This document shows positions 1-8,424 of a DNA stretch of 64,000 bases, in pieces. This DNA is from Arcobacter acticola. Lineage in GTDB: Bacteria > Campylobacterota > Campylobacteria > Campylobacterales > Arcobacteraceae. The stretch covers positions 2,790,001 to 2,854,000 of the forward strand of contig NZ_CP042652.1 of assembly GCF_013177675.1 (NCBI RefSeq), in the 5' to 3' direction. Within the stretch, counting starts at the first letter, position 1. Each line of letters begins with the position of its first letter. Both the position numbers and the translations under genes were made by a program. The notes beneath the pieces are model-generated. The model did not search any database. It saw only the letters and a list, made by a program, of their open reading frames with translations, and had not been told where the DNA came from.

Positions 1-46
1 AAAACTCTAAAAAATCCACTTTCCCTAAAATTGTTTCAAAGTTCAT
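1..46 (-). CDS. 5' end of an unidentified gene (partial)
   Basis: An ATG at 44-46 on the minus strand opens a frame that stays open to the window edge (MNFETILGKVDFLEF). A purine-rich AAAAAGGG lies just upstream. Only 15 residues are visible, so no product can be named. It would follow the response regulator gene in the same direction after a gap of about 70 nt, so it could be part of that operon or have its own promoter. The short length makes this tentative. Confidence 0.4.
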   Translation of the reverse strand, partial: MNFETILGKVDFLEF

Positions 47-115
47 CTAAACCCTTTTTAATTTTTTGCAAAGTATAACAAATCTTATATAAAGCTCTAG
101 TTTCAAATATTTTTA

Positions 116-775
116 TTAATTAAATTTTCTAACTATGTTTAAGATATATCCCATTCCACCTTGAGAAAGTATTGTATCTTCTGGAAGTTTTTTTCTAAGC
201 CTTTTGATTAGTGCTCTTATATTATCATTTGTGGTTAAATCACCTTCCCAAACATACTGTTCTATTTGTTCAAAAGTGATAATTTTTTCTAAATTTTTTG
301 CAAACAAATTAAATACTAGTATCTCTTTTTTTGCAAGTTTGATTTCCTCTTTTTTATCATCTAAAAGTTTTTCTAAATCTAAATTATAGGTATATCCATT
401 TGGTAGATTTATATCTTTTGAAACTTTTTTACAAAGCTTATCAATTCTAGTTTCAAGTTCATAAATATAAAAAGGTTTTTTTATATACTCATCACAACCT
501 TTTACATAAGCATCTTTTATAGTTTCTAATTCCACATTTGCACTTATTATAATAGCAGGCGTTGTTTCATCCATAACTCTTAATTCTTTTAATAAACTCA
601 AACCATCAATTCCTGGAACATTTATATCCAAAATAAAACAATCATATCCATTATGAATAGATTGTAATGCAAGTTTTCCATCTTCAAACCAATCAACCTT
701 ATAGTTTTTTTCTTCTAAAGCTTCTATAATCAAATTTGAAAGTCGTTTGTTATCTTCTAATAATAATATCTTCAT
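116..775 (-). CDS. OmpR/PhoB-type response regulator
   Basis: This 219-residue protein has an N-terminal receiver domain (residues 1-115) with the acidic pair E7/D8, phospho-acceptor D50 in CFILDINVPG, S78, and the conserved lysine in KKP (K100). The remainder (about 125-219) fits a winged-helix transcriptional regulatory domain. It is expected to bind DNA when phosphorylated. It starts 24 nt after the stop of the sensor kinase gene and is read in the same direction, so the two should form a cognate pair. The divergent DASS transporter next door is a plausible target. The target is inference; the family call is secure. Confidence 0.93.
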   Translation of the reverse strand: MKILLLEDNKRLSNLIIEALEEKNYKVDWFEDGKLALQSIHNGYDCFILDINVPGIDGLSLLKELRVMDETTPAIIISANVELETIKDAYVKGCDEYIKKPFYIYELETRIDKLCKKVSKDINLPNGYTYNLDLEKLLDDKKEEIKLAKKEILVFNLFAKNLEKIITFEQIEQYVWEGDLTTNDNIRALIKRLRKKLPEDTILSQGGMGYILNIVRKFN

Positions 776-799
776 AAACTTACCTATCTTTATATATTT

Positions 800-2971
800 T
801 TACACATTTTTACTAAGAGCAATTAAAATATTAGCTCCATTTTCTTGTTCTACAGCTTTTATATTTCCATCCATTTTATCTTCAATTATTAACTTCACCA
901 TATAAAGTCCAAAGCCATCACCATTTATTTTATCTGTAAAAAAAGGCTCAAATATTTTTTCTAAATTTTCTTTTTTTATTCCTGTTCCATTGTCTTTTAT
1001 ACTTATATGAATATGGTCATTCTCATAAAATGTATCTATAGTGATTTTCCCTTGAAAATACTCTTCTTCTCTTTTTTTCAAAATACTATCTCGTGCATTA
1101 TTTATAATACTCAAAATTGCTTGTTTAAATTCATTTGGATATCCACTTATTATATATTTTTTATTTTCTTGAAAATTCACTTCAACATCAATATAGTTAT
1201 ATTTAATATTATGCTCTATAATTCTTAGTAACTCTTCAATAGCTTCTCTTATTTCAAAATCACTTTTAGACATAGATGGTTTTATAAAAGATCTAAAGTC
1301 ATCAATTGTTTTTGTCATATACTGAACTTGTGTCATTATTTCATCTACAAACTCTTTACTATCTTCTTTTGATAACTCTTTTTTATTTCGTTTATAAAGT
1401 AACTCTTGAGCAATTGTAGAAATCTCAATTAGTGGCGTTTTCCATTGGTGGGCGATTGATGTCATTATTTCACCAATTTCTGATAGTTTTGATCTTTGAA
1501 TAATAAACTGCTCATCTTTTTTTCTTTGATTTTGTAGTTTTTTAATATCTGTCATATCATTTATTATAGTTACTATTCCTGCTTCTTGATTCTTTTTATT
1601 AAAATATTTTTTTCTTCTAATCAATACTTCCATAGAAATATTTTTAAAAGTTAATGTTGTTTCTAATTCATTTATAAAGGCATCACTATCTTTCATTTGA
1701 TTACATAAAGAAGGAAGAATTTCTTCTATTTCTCTACCTATAATTTCTTCTTTTTTCATATCTAGAAGTAAACATAAAGCTTCATTACATCCTAAAAATA
1801 TACCATCATTTGATTTCCAATATATAATACTTTTAATATTATTAAGTAAAACATTATCAAGTTTATTTTGTTCTACTAGTTTTATTTCTAGATTTATTCT
1901 TTTTGTTATATTTACAATCAATCCAATTATTAATAAAAATAATAATGGTAATAAAATAAAGGTGCCATCAATAAATTGTCTATTTTTCTCAAAGAAATTT
2001 TTTGGTTCATTAAGAATAGTTGATAACATAGGTATTTTTGAATTATTTAGATTAAACTTTTCTAATACTTCATAATCAAAATAATACTTAGAAGTAGGAA
2101 TACTAATAGGCAGTAAAGAAGCATCTTTACCTTGCATAATCTCTAAAGTTTTTTTAGCTGCAAGATTTCCTTGCTCTTTTGCATTTACCATAACTCCTCC
2201 AATTACACCTTCACCTAAATGAATCTTATTAAGGGCAAAAATTGGGTATTTGGATGAGTTAAAAAAACTTCTTAATTGTGAAGAAGTGATATATTTTTCA
2301 TTTATATCTTTATACAAAGAACTAAATAAAATAGCACTATTTTTAGGTAGTGAATTTACTTTATTTAATATGGTATCAATATCAATTTTATTATCAAAAA
2401 CAATTTTTATATTTTTTTCAAAACTTTTTACATCATTTAAAATTTGCTCTTTTATAGCTAAAGATGAAAAAGTATCATCGCTGATAATATACAAAGTATT
2501 TAAGTCTGTAATTGTTTTTTTAATCAATTCTATATTTTCTTTTATTTCTTTATATTCCACAACACCTGTCACATATTTTTTTAACTCTAAAGGAATAAAA
2601 TCTTTATCGAAGTTCTCAACTCCAGTAAATACAACAGATGACTCATCAAATAACTTTTTATGATTTTTTAGAACAAACTCATAGGCATAATTATCAGCAG
2701 CAATTACAACTGAATATTTTCTATTTGAGAATTTCTTTTCATACAAATTCATTAAAATATCAAAATATTCTTGACTATCTATTTTTTTACTATCCATATA
2801 TTCTATTGTTAATTCAAACTCTGGATATTTATCTAAAATTTCTTTAATACCTTGGGTTATTCCATCGGTCCATTTTAAGCCATTATTATATGAATGCAAA
2901 AGTAAAATTTCTTTTGAGGAGTTTGCAAATATTGTTGTGATTGTTAAAAAGAAGAGGATTAGAAATTTCAT
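800..2971 (-). CDS. Sensor histidine kinase with periplasmic binding-protein-like sensor
   Basis: This is a 723-residue membrane kinase. A signal-like N-terminus (1-17) precedes a periplasmic region of about 310 residues resembling ABC substrate-binding domains (VVFTGVENF, IIGG-type segments, PIFALNKIHLGEG). One membrane segment follows at about 336-356, then a PAS-like domain (375-475), the H-box IAHQWKTPL with H508, N-box NNARDSI (about 623-629), G1 DNGTGI (660-665) and G2 GDGFGLYM (684-691). It should autophosphorylate on H508 and signal to the adjacent regulator. The large binding-protein-like sensor suggests direct detection of a small periplasmic ligand. It is divergent from a carboxylate symporter gene, with 110 nt between them. 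Confidence 0.92.
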   Translation of the reverse strand: MKFLILFFLTITTIFANSSKEILLLHSYNNGLKWTDGITQGIKEILDKYPEFELTIEYMDSKKIDSQEYFDILMNLYEKKFSNRKYSVVIAADNYAYEFVLKNHKKLFDESSVVFTGVENFDKDFIPLELKKYVTGVVEYKEIKENIELIKKTITDLNTLYIISDDTFSSLAIKEQILNDVKSFEKNIKIVFDNKIDIDTILNKVNSLPKNSAILFSSLYKDINEKYITSSQLRSFFNSSKYPIFALNKIHLGEGVIGGVMVNAKEQGNLAAKKTLEIMQGKDASLLPISIPTSKYYFDYEVLEKFNLNNSKIPMLSTILNEPKNFFEKNRQFIDGTFILLPLLFLLIIGLIVNITKRINLEIKLVEQNKLDNVLLNNIKSIIYWKSNDGIFLGCNEALCLLLDMKKEEIIGREIEEILPSLCNQMKDSDAFINELETTLTFKNISMEVLIRRKKYFNKKNQEAGIVTIINDMTDIKKLQNQRKKDEQFIIQRSKLSEIGEIMTSIAHQWKTPLIEISTIAQELLYKRNKKELSKEDSKEFVDEIMTQVQYMTKTIDDFRSFIKPSMSKSDFEIREAIEELLRIIEHNIKYNYIDVEVNFQENKKYIISGYPNEFKQAILSIINNARDSILKKREEEYFQGKITIDTFYENDHIHISIKDNGTGIKKENLEKIFEPFFTDKINGDGFGLYMVKLIIEDKMDGNIKAVEQENGANILIALSKNV

Positions 2972-3043
2972 ATGATTTTACTTTATTTTATTTATTTGAT
3001 TAGATTTTATCAAAAAAGTCCTATTTTTATCCCTTTAACTTCC

Positions 3044-3049
3044 TATAAT
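3044..3049 (+). promoter_or_regulatory. -10 element for the DASS transporter gene
   Basis: A perfect TATAAT lies 32 nt before the ATG at 3082. AAGGAG at 3071-3076 supplies a strong ribosome binding site. No good -35 is visible, as is usual in this group, where T-rich sequence often replaces it. Confidence 0.6.
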
Positions 3050-3081
3050 TACAGTATATAAAAACTTAAAAAGGAGACTAT

Positions 3082-4488
3082 ATGTCAAGTCAAACAATTA
3101 AATTGATTCTTCCTGTTGCTGTTTTACTAATTTTCTGGTTTATACCAGCACCGGAAGGTTTAAGTGCTAATGCATGGCACTTTATGGCAATATTTTTTGC
3201 CGTTGTTGTGGGTCTTATTGTTGAACCCGTTCCTGCTGCTTTAGTTGGGTTTACTGGAGTTTCGCTTGTTGCTGCTTTAGGATTAATAGGAAATTCAAAA
3301 GAGAGTATCACATGGGCATTATCTGGATTTTCAAATAGTGTTATTTGGTTAATTTTTGCAGCATTTATGTTCGCACTTGGTTACAAAAAAACAGGTCTTG
3401 GAAAAAGAGTTTCATTGGTTATGATTAAATATATGGGTAAAAGCTCACTTGGTCTTGGTTATGCAGTTGCCTTTTCAGATTTAGTTTTATCTCCATTTAT
3501 GCCATCAAACACAGCTAGAAGTGCAGGAACTATCTATCCAGTTGCTTCAAATATACCTTTGATTTTTGACTCAACACCTGAGCATGAGCCAAGAAAACTT
3601 GGAGCTTATATTTCATGGGTTGCGATTGCAACTACTTGTGTTACAAGTTCTATGTTCCTAACAGCACTTGCACCAAACTTACTTGCAGTTGATTTAATTA
3701 ATAAAGGTACAGGACATATGATTTCATGGGGAGCATGGGCTTCTATTATGTTACCACTTATGATTCCATTGTTTTTATTAACTCCATGGTTAGTTTATGT
3801 TGTATATCCACCAACTCAAAAAACTTCTCCTGAAGCTCCAGCTTGGGCTGCTGAAGAGTTAAAAAAATTAGGTGGAATTACTTCAAAAGAACTTCTAATG
3901 GCAGGATTAGCAGTTGTTGCACTTGCACTTTGGATTTTTAGTAAAAACTTTGGAATTGATTCTACAACTACTGCTATTTCAATAGTTTCAATTATGGTTT
4001 TAGCAAATGTAATTACTTGGGATGATGTTATTTCAAATAAAGCAGCATTCAATGTTCTTATTTGGTTTGCTTCACTTGTTGCAATGGCAGCAGGACTTAA
4101 AAAAGTTGGGGTTTTAGATTGGATTGGAAGTAGTACAGAAGTATATCTATCAGGAATGAGTCCTACTATGCTTATACTTTCTATGCTGTTTTTATTCTTT
4201 GTACTTCACTATTTCTTTGCAAGTACAACAGCACATACAACTGCATTAATGCCAATATTCTTAGCAATTGCAGTAAAATTAATGACTCCAGAACAATTAA
4301 TACCTTTTAGTATTTTACTTGCAGGTAGCCTTGGGGTTATGGGAATTATCACTCCATATGCAACTGGACCTTCACCTATTTGGTATGGAGCAGGATACAT
4401 TTCTCAAGGAAGATGGTGGGCACTAGGTGCTATCTTTGGAGCTTTATATTTAGCAGCTATTATCATAGGCGCTTTAATATTTATTTAA
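3082..4488 (+). CDS. DASS-family (SLC13) anion:sodium symporter
   Basis: This 468-residue polytopic inner-membrane protein belongs to the divalent anion:Na+ symporter family, which imports or exchanges C4-dicarboxylates, 2-oxoglutarate, citrate or sulfate. The two diagnostic SNT-type motifs are visible: PSNTARSAGTIYPV (about 140-153) and its counterpart ASTTAHTTALMP (about 378-389). Its length matches the CitT/2-oxoglutarate-malate translocator branch. It is a single gene with its own promoter and a terminator overlapping its stop codon. It diverges from a two-component system that probably controls it. The substrate cannot be fixed from sequence alone; a dicarboxylate is most likely. Confidence 0.9.
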   Translation: MSSQTIKLILPVAVLLIFWFIPAPEGLSANAWHFMAIFFAVVVGLIVEPVPAALVGFTGVSLVAALGLIGNSKESITWALSGFSNSVIWLIFAAFMFALGYKKTGLGKRVSLVMIKYMGKSSLGLGYAVAFSDLVLSPFMPSNTARSAGTIYPVASNIPLIFDSTPEHEPRKLGAYISWVAIATTCVTSSMFLTALAPNLLAVDLINKGTGHMISWGAWASIMLPLMIPLFLLTPWLVYVVYPPTQKTSPEAPAWAAEELKKLGGITSKELLMAGLAVVALALWIFSKNFGIDSTTTAISIVSIMVLANVITWDDVISNKAAFNVLIWFASLVAMAAGLKKVGVLDWIGSSTEVYLSGMSPTMLILSMLFLFFVLHYFFASTTAHTTALMPIFLAIAVKLMTPEQLIPFSILLAGSLGVMGIITPYATGPSPIWYGAGYISQGRWWALGAIFGALYLAAIIIGALIFI

Positions 4489-4510
4489 AAGAGGGAAACC
4501 TCTTTTAAAT
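4483..4510. terminator. Bidirectional terminator between DASS and TauE genes
   Basis: This is a 12-bp perfect stem (ATTTAAAAGAGG at 4483-4494, CCTCTTTTAAAT at 4499-4510) closed by a GAAA tetraloop. A/T runs on both sides let it serve both convergent genes. It overlaps the stop codons of both. Confidence 0.8.
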
Positions 4511-5248
4511 AGTTTGATATACTAAAAAAGACGCAATTAAAAATAGAACAACTTTTATTACTTTCCTATAAATTTCTTGGGGAATCTTATTTTTAACCTT
4601 CAATCCCACAAACATACCAGTCATAACTATAAATAAACTAAAAAAAGAAATACTTAATAACTCTTCATTAAATGAGCCATGCATCGTAAAAAGTATTATT
4701 TGAATAATTTTTCCAAATAAGAAACACAAGTTTGTTGATTGAATAATCTCTTTTTTTGTATGCTTAGACTCAAGAGAATAAATAATCAAAATTGATGCCA
4801 TTACATTTGTTAATCCACCAATAAAACCTGCAACTAATCCAAATACAACTACAGACAATCTTCTTTTCTTTTCTATCCACTGCATTTGTATTTTAAACTT
4901 TTGAATAAAAAGATATAAAAATATTGAAATTGCAAGTAAAAGTTTAAAAAAATCTGTACTGCTGTAAATAAGTATTTGAGTACCTATTGCACTTCCTATC
5001 ATTCCCATTAATGCCAAAGGATAGAACTTTTTCACAGCTTGCAAAAAGTTTCCTTCACTATAAATACTAATTAGATTAATCAAAAGCGTGGGAATAGCTA
5101 TATATAAAATAGCCGTTTTCATATCAGTTATCATGGCAAGAAGTGGAGTTGCAATCATAGGAAAACCAAAACCTATACTTCCATGAACTAAAGAAGAGAT
5201 AAAAATTATAAGTGAAATGATTAATAAAAAATCAGTATTTAAATCCAT
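4505..5248 (-). CDS. TauE/SafE (TSUP) family permease
   Basis: This 247-residue, very hydrophobic protein has about eight membrane segments and the two related halves typical of TauE/SafE permeases. Glycine-rich motifs HGSIGFGFPMIATPLLA (about 22-38) and GFIGGLTNVMAS (about 141-152) match the family pattern. Family members export sulfite, sulfonates or related organosulfur anions. It appears to be a single gene, sitting between dsbD's terminator and a terminator shared with the convergent DASS gene. The substrate is not assignable. Confidence 0.85.
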   Translation of the reverse strand: MDLNTDFLLIISLIIFISSLVHGSIGFGFPMIATPLLAMITDMKTAILYIAIPTLLINLISIYSEGNFLQAVKKFYPLALMGMIGSAIGTQILIYSSTDFFKLLLAISIFLYLFIQKFKIQMQWIEKKRRLSVVVFGLVAGFIGGLTNVMASILIIYSLESKHTKKEIIQSTNLCFLFGKIIQIILFTMHGSFNEELLSISFFSLFIVMTGMFVGLKVKNKIPQEIYRKVIKVVLFLIASFLVYQTI

Positions 5249-5297
5249 AATAAATCCTAAAAAATTTATTATAGGGAAATATTATTAAGAAGTAAAA

Positions 5298-5323
5298 TTA
5301 AAAGAGGGAAATTCCTCTTTTAA
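5298..5323 (-). terminator. Terminator after dsbD
   Basis: A 10-bp stem (arms 5298-5307 and 5314-5323) with a 6-nt loop is followed on the minus strand by a U-rich tract. It overlaps the dsbD stop codon. Its AAAAGAGG core is almost the same as in the terminator at 4483-4510. Confidence 0.75.
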
Positions 5324-7101
5324 AAATTTTTGTTTACTATTTGTAAGAAATCTGTAGGATTTTTATATCCAACAATTTTTGAAGAAGTAACTTCTTTTTT
5401 ATCTTTATCCCAAAATATTAAGCCAGGAGGTCCAACAATACCATATAGTTTTTGTAAAGCTTTGTCATCTTCATTATTAGCCGTTACATCTGCTTTTAAA
5501 AGAGTAAATCCTTGAAGTTTAGCAATTACTGCTTCATCTTTAAATGTAATCTCTTCAAGTTCTTTACAAGCTACACACCATGAAGCCCAAAAATCTAACA
5601 TAACGGGTTTACTTGAGTTTGCAATAGCGAGATTTAATTCTTCTATATTTTTTATTTTTGTAAAAATTAATTTTTCATTACTTACTTGAACAGCTTTTGA
5701 AGAAGTAAATTTCTCAAACGGCTTAAGCGGATTTGTACTCCCACTAATTGCTCCAACTAATAAACTAACTCCTAAAACAAAGATAACAACTGTTAAAGTT
5801 TGAGCTAAAATATTCTTATAAATTTTTAAATAAATTGCAGTTCCTATTAATAATAATGCCCATAAATACATAAGTAATGTAGCATCTAAAACTCTATCTA
5901 ATAACCAAATAGCAACACCTAACATCACAATTCCAAAGATTCTAGTGATTCCTTCCATCCAACCACCTGGTTTTGGCATAAATCTTCCAGCTCCAAGTCC
6001 TATTAGTAATAATGGAACTCCCATTCCTAAACTCATTACAAATAAAGCCATTCCACCAAGAAGTGCATCACCTGTTTGACCAATATAAACTAAAGCACCG
6101 GCAAGTGGAGGAGCAACGCAAGGTCCAACTATTAAAGCTGATAAGAATCCCATAATAGCAATTCCTGCAACTCCTTGTTTTTCTTTTCCATCTGTTGTTT
6201 TATTTAATTTTGTCTGAATTGACTCAGGAAGTCTAATTTCAAAATATCCAAACATAGAAAAAGCAAGGGCCACAAATATAAAAGCAAATACAACTAAAAC
6301 ATAAGGGTTTTGAAGGGCAACTTGTAAGTTTGCACCAAACACACCTGCAATAATTCCTGCAATTGTATAAGCAACACTCATAGATAAAACATAAACTAAT
6401 GAAAGAAAAAATCCTTTACTAGCTGTCATTTTTTCTTTTTGAGAAGCCCCTACAATAATCGAAGATAAAATAGGAATCATAGGGAATACACAAGGTGTTA
6501 AAGAAAGCAATAATCCAAATCCAAAGAAAGTTGCAAGTATTAATAAGATATTTCCATCTTTTAAACTATTTGCAATAGTATCTGTTTCATTTAAATTTGT
6601 ATCTTGTGATACAGTAGATTGTTTATTTTCTTCTACTACTTCTACAGTTTTTGATTCTACTGCTTTTGTCTCTTTTGTAACAATTCCATCAAGAGTTAAA
6701 GTGTATTTCTCACTCATTGGAGCATAACAAAGACCTGCTTTTGAACAACCTTGAAATTTAACTTCAACTTCAAATTCATTTGAATCAACTTTTGATTTTA
6801 ATAATGCAAAAGGAATATCTATACTTTGGTTAGTAAAATGAACAATAAACTCTTCATAAGTTACTGGCTCAACAATATTAACATCTTCAGTAATATTAAT
6901 ACTTTGTGGCTTTGTAATAAATACTTGTAACTTATCATCGTACAAGTATATACTATCGCCTAAATCTAATTTAAAGTTTAGACTATCTTCATTTTTTGTA
7001 AAACTTGTTTTAAAAGCATCTTCTGGTTCTAAAAAATCTTGTTTGAACTCCAAAGAAAATGAGTAAACAAAAGCTAGTAGAAGTAATAGTAATTTTTTCA
7101 T
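5320..7101 (-). CDS. dsbD: Thiol:disulfide interchange protein DsbD
   Basis: This 593-residue protein moves electrons from cytoplasmic thioredoxin across the inner membrane to periplasmic thiol proteins. All three domains are present. A signal peptide (1-16) leads to an N-terminal domain with the redox pair in GCSKAGLCYAP (about 125-135). The membrane domain (about 185-460) has both catalytic cysteines, in LTPCVFP and VGPCVAPP. The C-terminal thioredoxin domain has WASWCVACKEL. Length is normal for full DsbD. It lies 10 nt after a periplasmic thioredoxin gene in the same direction, which is a likely redox partner. Confidence 0.96.
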   Translation of the reverse strand: MKKLLLLLLAFVYSFSLEFKQDFLEPEDAFKTSFTKNEDSLNFKLDLGDSIYLYDDKLQVFITKPQSINITEDVNIVEPVTYEEFIVHFTNQSIDIPFALLKSKVDSNEFEVEVKFQGCSKAGLCYAPMSEKYTLTLDGIVTKETKAVESKTVEVVEENKQSTVSQDTNLNETDTIANSLKDGNILLILATFFGFGLLLSLTPCVFPMIPILSSIIVGASQKEKMTASKGFFLSLVYVLSMSVAYTIAGIIAGVFGANLQVALQNPYVLVVFAFIFVALAFSMFGYFEIRLPESIQTKLNKTTDGKEKQGVAGIAIMGFLSALIVGPCVAPPLAGALVYIGQTGDALLGGMALFVMSLGMGVPLLLIGLGAGRFMPKPGGWMEGITRIFGIVMLGVAIWLLDRVLDATLLMYLWALLLIGTAIYLKIYKNILAQTLTVVIFVLGVSLLVGAISGSTNPLKPFEKFTSSKAVQVSNEKLIFTKIKNIEELNLAIANSSKPVMLDFWASWCVACKELEEITFKDEAVIAKLQGFTLLKADVTANNEDDKALQKLYGIVGPPGLIFWDKDKKEVTSSKIVGYKNPTDFLQIVNKNF

Positions 7102-7111
7102 TTATTTATCT

Positions 7112-7474
7112 TTATTTAAAATTTTCTTTTGATGTTGCCGTTAATTCTTCAACACTTAATACTCCAACATAATCATTCACTGGTTTTCCATTTTTAAAAT
7201 AGACTAAAGTAGGAAGTTTTGAAACTCCATATTTTTTTGCAAGTACCATTTGATTATCAATATTTACTTTAAAAATTTCTACATTATCTGGTTTAACAAC
7301 ATCAAAATCTTCTAAATTTGATGCAAGTATTTTACAAGGTGGACACCAAACTGCATAAAAATCAATAATAACATTTTTATCTTTTATTTTTTCATCAAAA
7401 TTATCAACTGTTAACTCTTCGTATGCAAAAAGAGAAGCTATGCTAATAAGCATTAGCAGAATTATTTTTTTCAT
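7112..7474 (-). CDS. Exported thioredoxin-family protein
   Basis: This 120-residue protein has a cleavable-looking signal (MKKIILLMLISIASLFA) and a minimal thioredoxin fold. The active site is WCPPCK, and the cis-proline segment KLPTLVYFKNG follows. WCPPC differs from the WCGPC of cytoplasmic thioredoxin. With the signal peptide, this indicates a periplasmic reductase or disulfide carrier, probably kept reduced by the DsbD encoded immediately downstream. It is the first gene of the two-gene operon. Confidence 0.9.
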   Translation of the reverse strand: MKKIILLMLISIASLFAYEELTVDNFDEKIKDKNVIIDFYAVWCPPCKILASNLEDFDVVKPDNVEIFKVNIDNQMVLAKKYGVSKLPTLVYFKNGKPVNDYVGVLSVEELTATSKENFK

Positions 7475-7497
7475 TAACGTACCTTATTTTTTTTTGT

Positions 7498-7503
7498 ATT
7501 ATA
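7498..7503 (-). promoter_or_regulatory. -10 element for the thioredoxin-dsbD operon
   Basis: ATTATA on the plus strand reads TATAAT on the minus strand, 23 nt before the thioredoxin start codon. No convincing -35 is visible. Confidence 0.45.
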
Positions 7504-7618
7504 TATTATCTTTGTAAAGAGTTTGTTTATAGTATTAATATAACTAAAAATATAAGTTATTTTATAAGTTTTTATTATATATTTTATGTTAACATTACTT
7601 TTTATTTAAAGGAATTTT

Positions 7619-7972
7619 ATGAATAATTTAGTAGATTTACAAGCTAAAACAGTTGAAAAAATGATTGATGATAATATAGCAATGATTGATGTAAGAAGAC
7701 CTGATGAATGGGCACGCACTGGAGTTATTAAAAATGCTCATCTAATGACTTTTTTTGATGAATATGGAAACCATGATGTTGAAAATTGGATGAAAGATTT
7801 TGAAAAAATAGTGACTTCAAAAGATCAAACTTTTGTACTTATCTGCGCACATGCAAATAGAACAAGAACTATTGGAAATTTTTTAATAGAACAAGGATAT
7901 AAAAATACAGCCCATTTATTTGGTGGAATGGCGGTATGGCAACAAGAACTAAGAGAGACTATTAAGTATTAA
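7619..7972 (+). CDS. Rhodanese-like domain protein
   Basis: This is a 117-residue single-domain rhodanese. It has the MIDVRRPDEWARTGVIKNA segment (about 22-40) and an active-site loop with catalytic C76 in ICAHANRTRT, a variant of the usual CxxGxRS. It probably carries persulfide sulfur in the cytoplasm; no signal peptide is visible. It diverges from the thioredoxin-dsbD operon and converges on the secreted protease gene, with which it shares 4 nt. AAAGGA lies 6 nt before the ATG. Confidence 0.88.
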   Translation: MNNLVDLQAKTVEKMIDDNIAMIDVRRPDEWARTGVIKNAHLMTFFDEYGNHDVENWMKDFEKIVTSKDQTFVLICAHANRTRTIGNFLIEQGYKNTAHLFGGMAVWQQELRETIKY

Positions 7973-8424
7973 TTTTTAATACTCTCTTTTAAATTAAATG
8001 ATAAATCTTTTTTACTCACATCAACAATAAAATCTTGACTTAGAATATCTCTTCCTAGTAAAAAAGCATATGTCATATTTCTTCTATCATTTAAAGAGAG
8101 TTCAGAAACATAAGTTTTTCCTAGAATTATAATCTGCGTTTTTATAAAATATCTTTTTTGAGAAATACCATTTGAGCTTTTTACCTCTTTTATCTTAGAA
8201 ATTTTATTAGTGAAACTTTCTTTACCTAAGATATTACATTTAACAAATTTATCATCAATTTTTTCAATATTTGTACAATGAAGTGATGAATTTGTAGCAC
8301 CTGTATCAATTCTTGATTCTACATTCTCAAGATTGAAAGCTGGAAAATCTAACTTATCAATAGAACCTATAATATCTTTTGCGTATAGATTAAAAACTAA
8401 AAAAAGACAAAAAATTATTTTCAC
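7969..8424 (-). CDS. Secreted retropepsin-like protease (RimB/PF05618 type)
   Basis: This 151-residue protein has an N-terminal signal (MKIIFCLFLVFNLYA) followed by a domain homologous to the cytoplasmic protein encoded at 10427-10849. The aspartic-protease-like motif RIDTGATNSSLHC has D40-T41-G42. The family end motif DRRNMTYAFLLGRDIL lies at about 115-130, followed by VDVSKKDL. Databases often call the family 'ATP-dependent zinc protease', but its fold is retropepsin-like. It is the last gene of the Rim-like operon and starts directly after the stop of the hydrolase gene. The signal peptide places it in the periplasm, unlike its paralogue. Substrate unknown. Confidence 0.82.
   Translation of the reverse strand: MKIIFCLFLVFNLYAKDIIGSIDKLDFPAFNLENVESRIDTGATNSSLHCTNIEKIDDKFVKCNILGKESFTNKISKIKEVKSSNGISQKRYFIKTQIIILGKTYVSELSLNDRRNMTYAFLLGRDILSQDFIVDVSKKDLSFNLKESIKN

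Noticed and set aside
2250-2663. 137-residue plus-strand open frame opposite the sensor kinase
   Set aside because: Composition (Ile/Phe/Ser/Leu-rich) is typical of an antisense shadow; the kinase on the other strand is complete.
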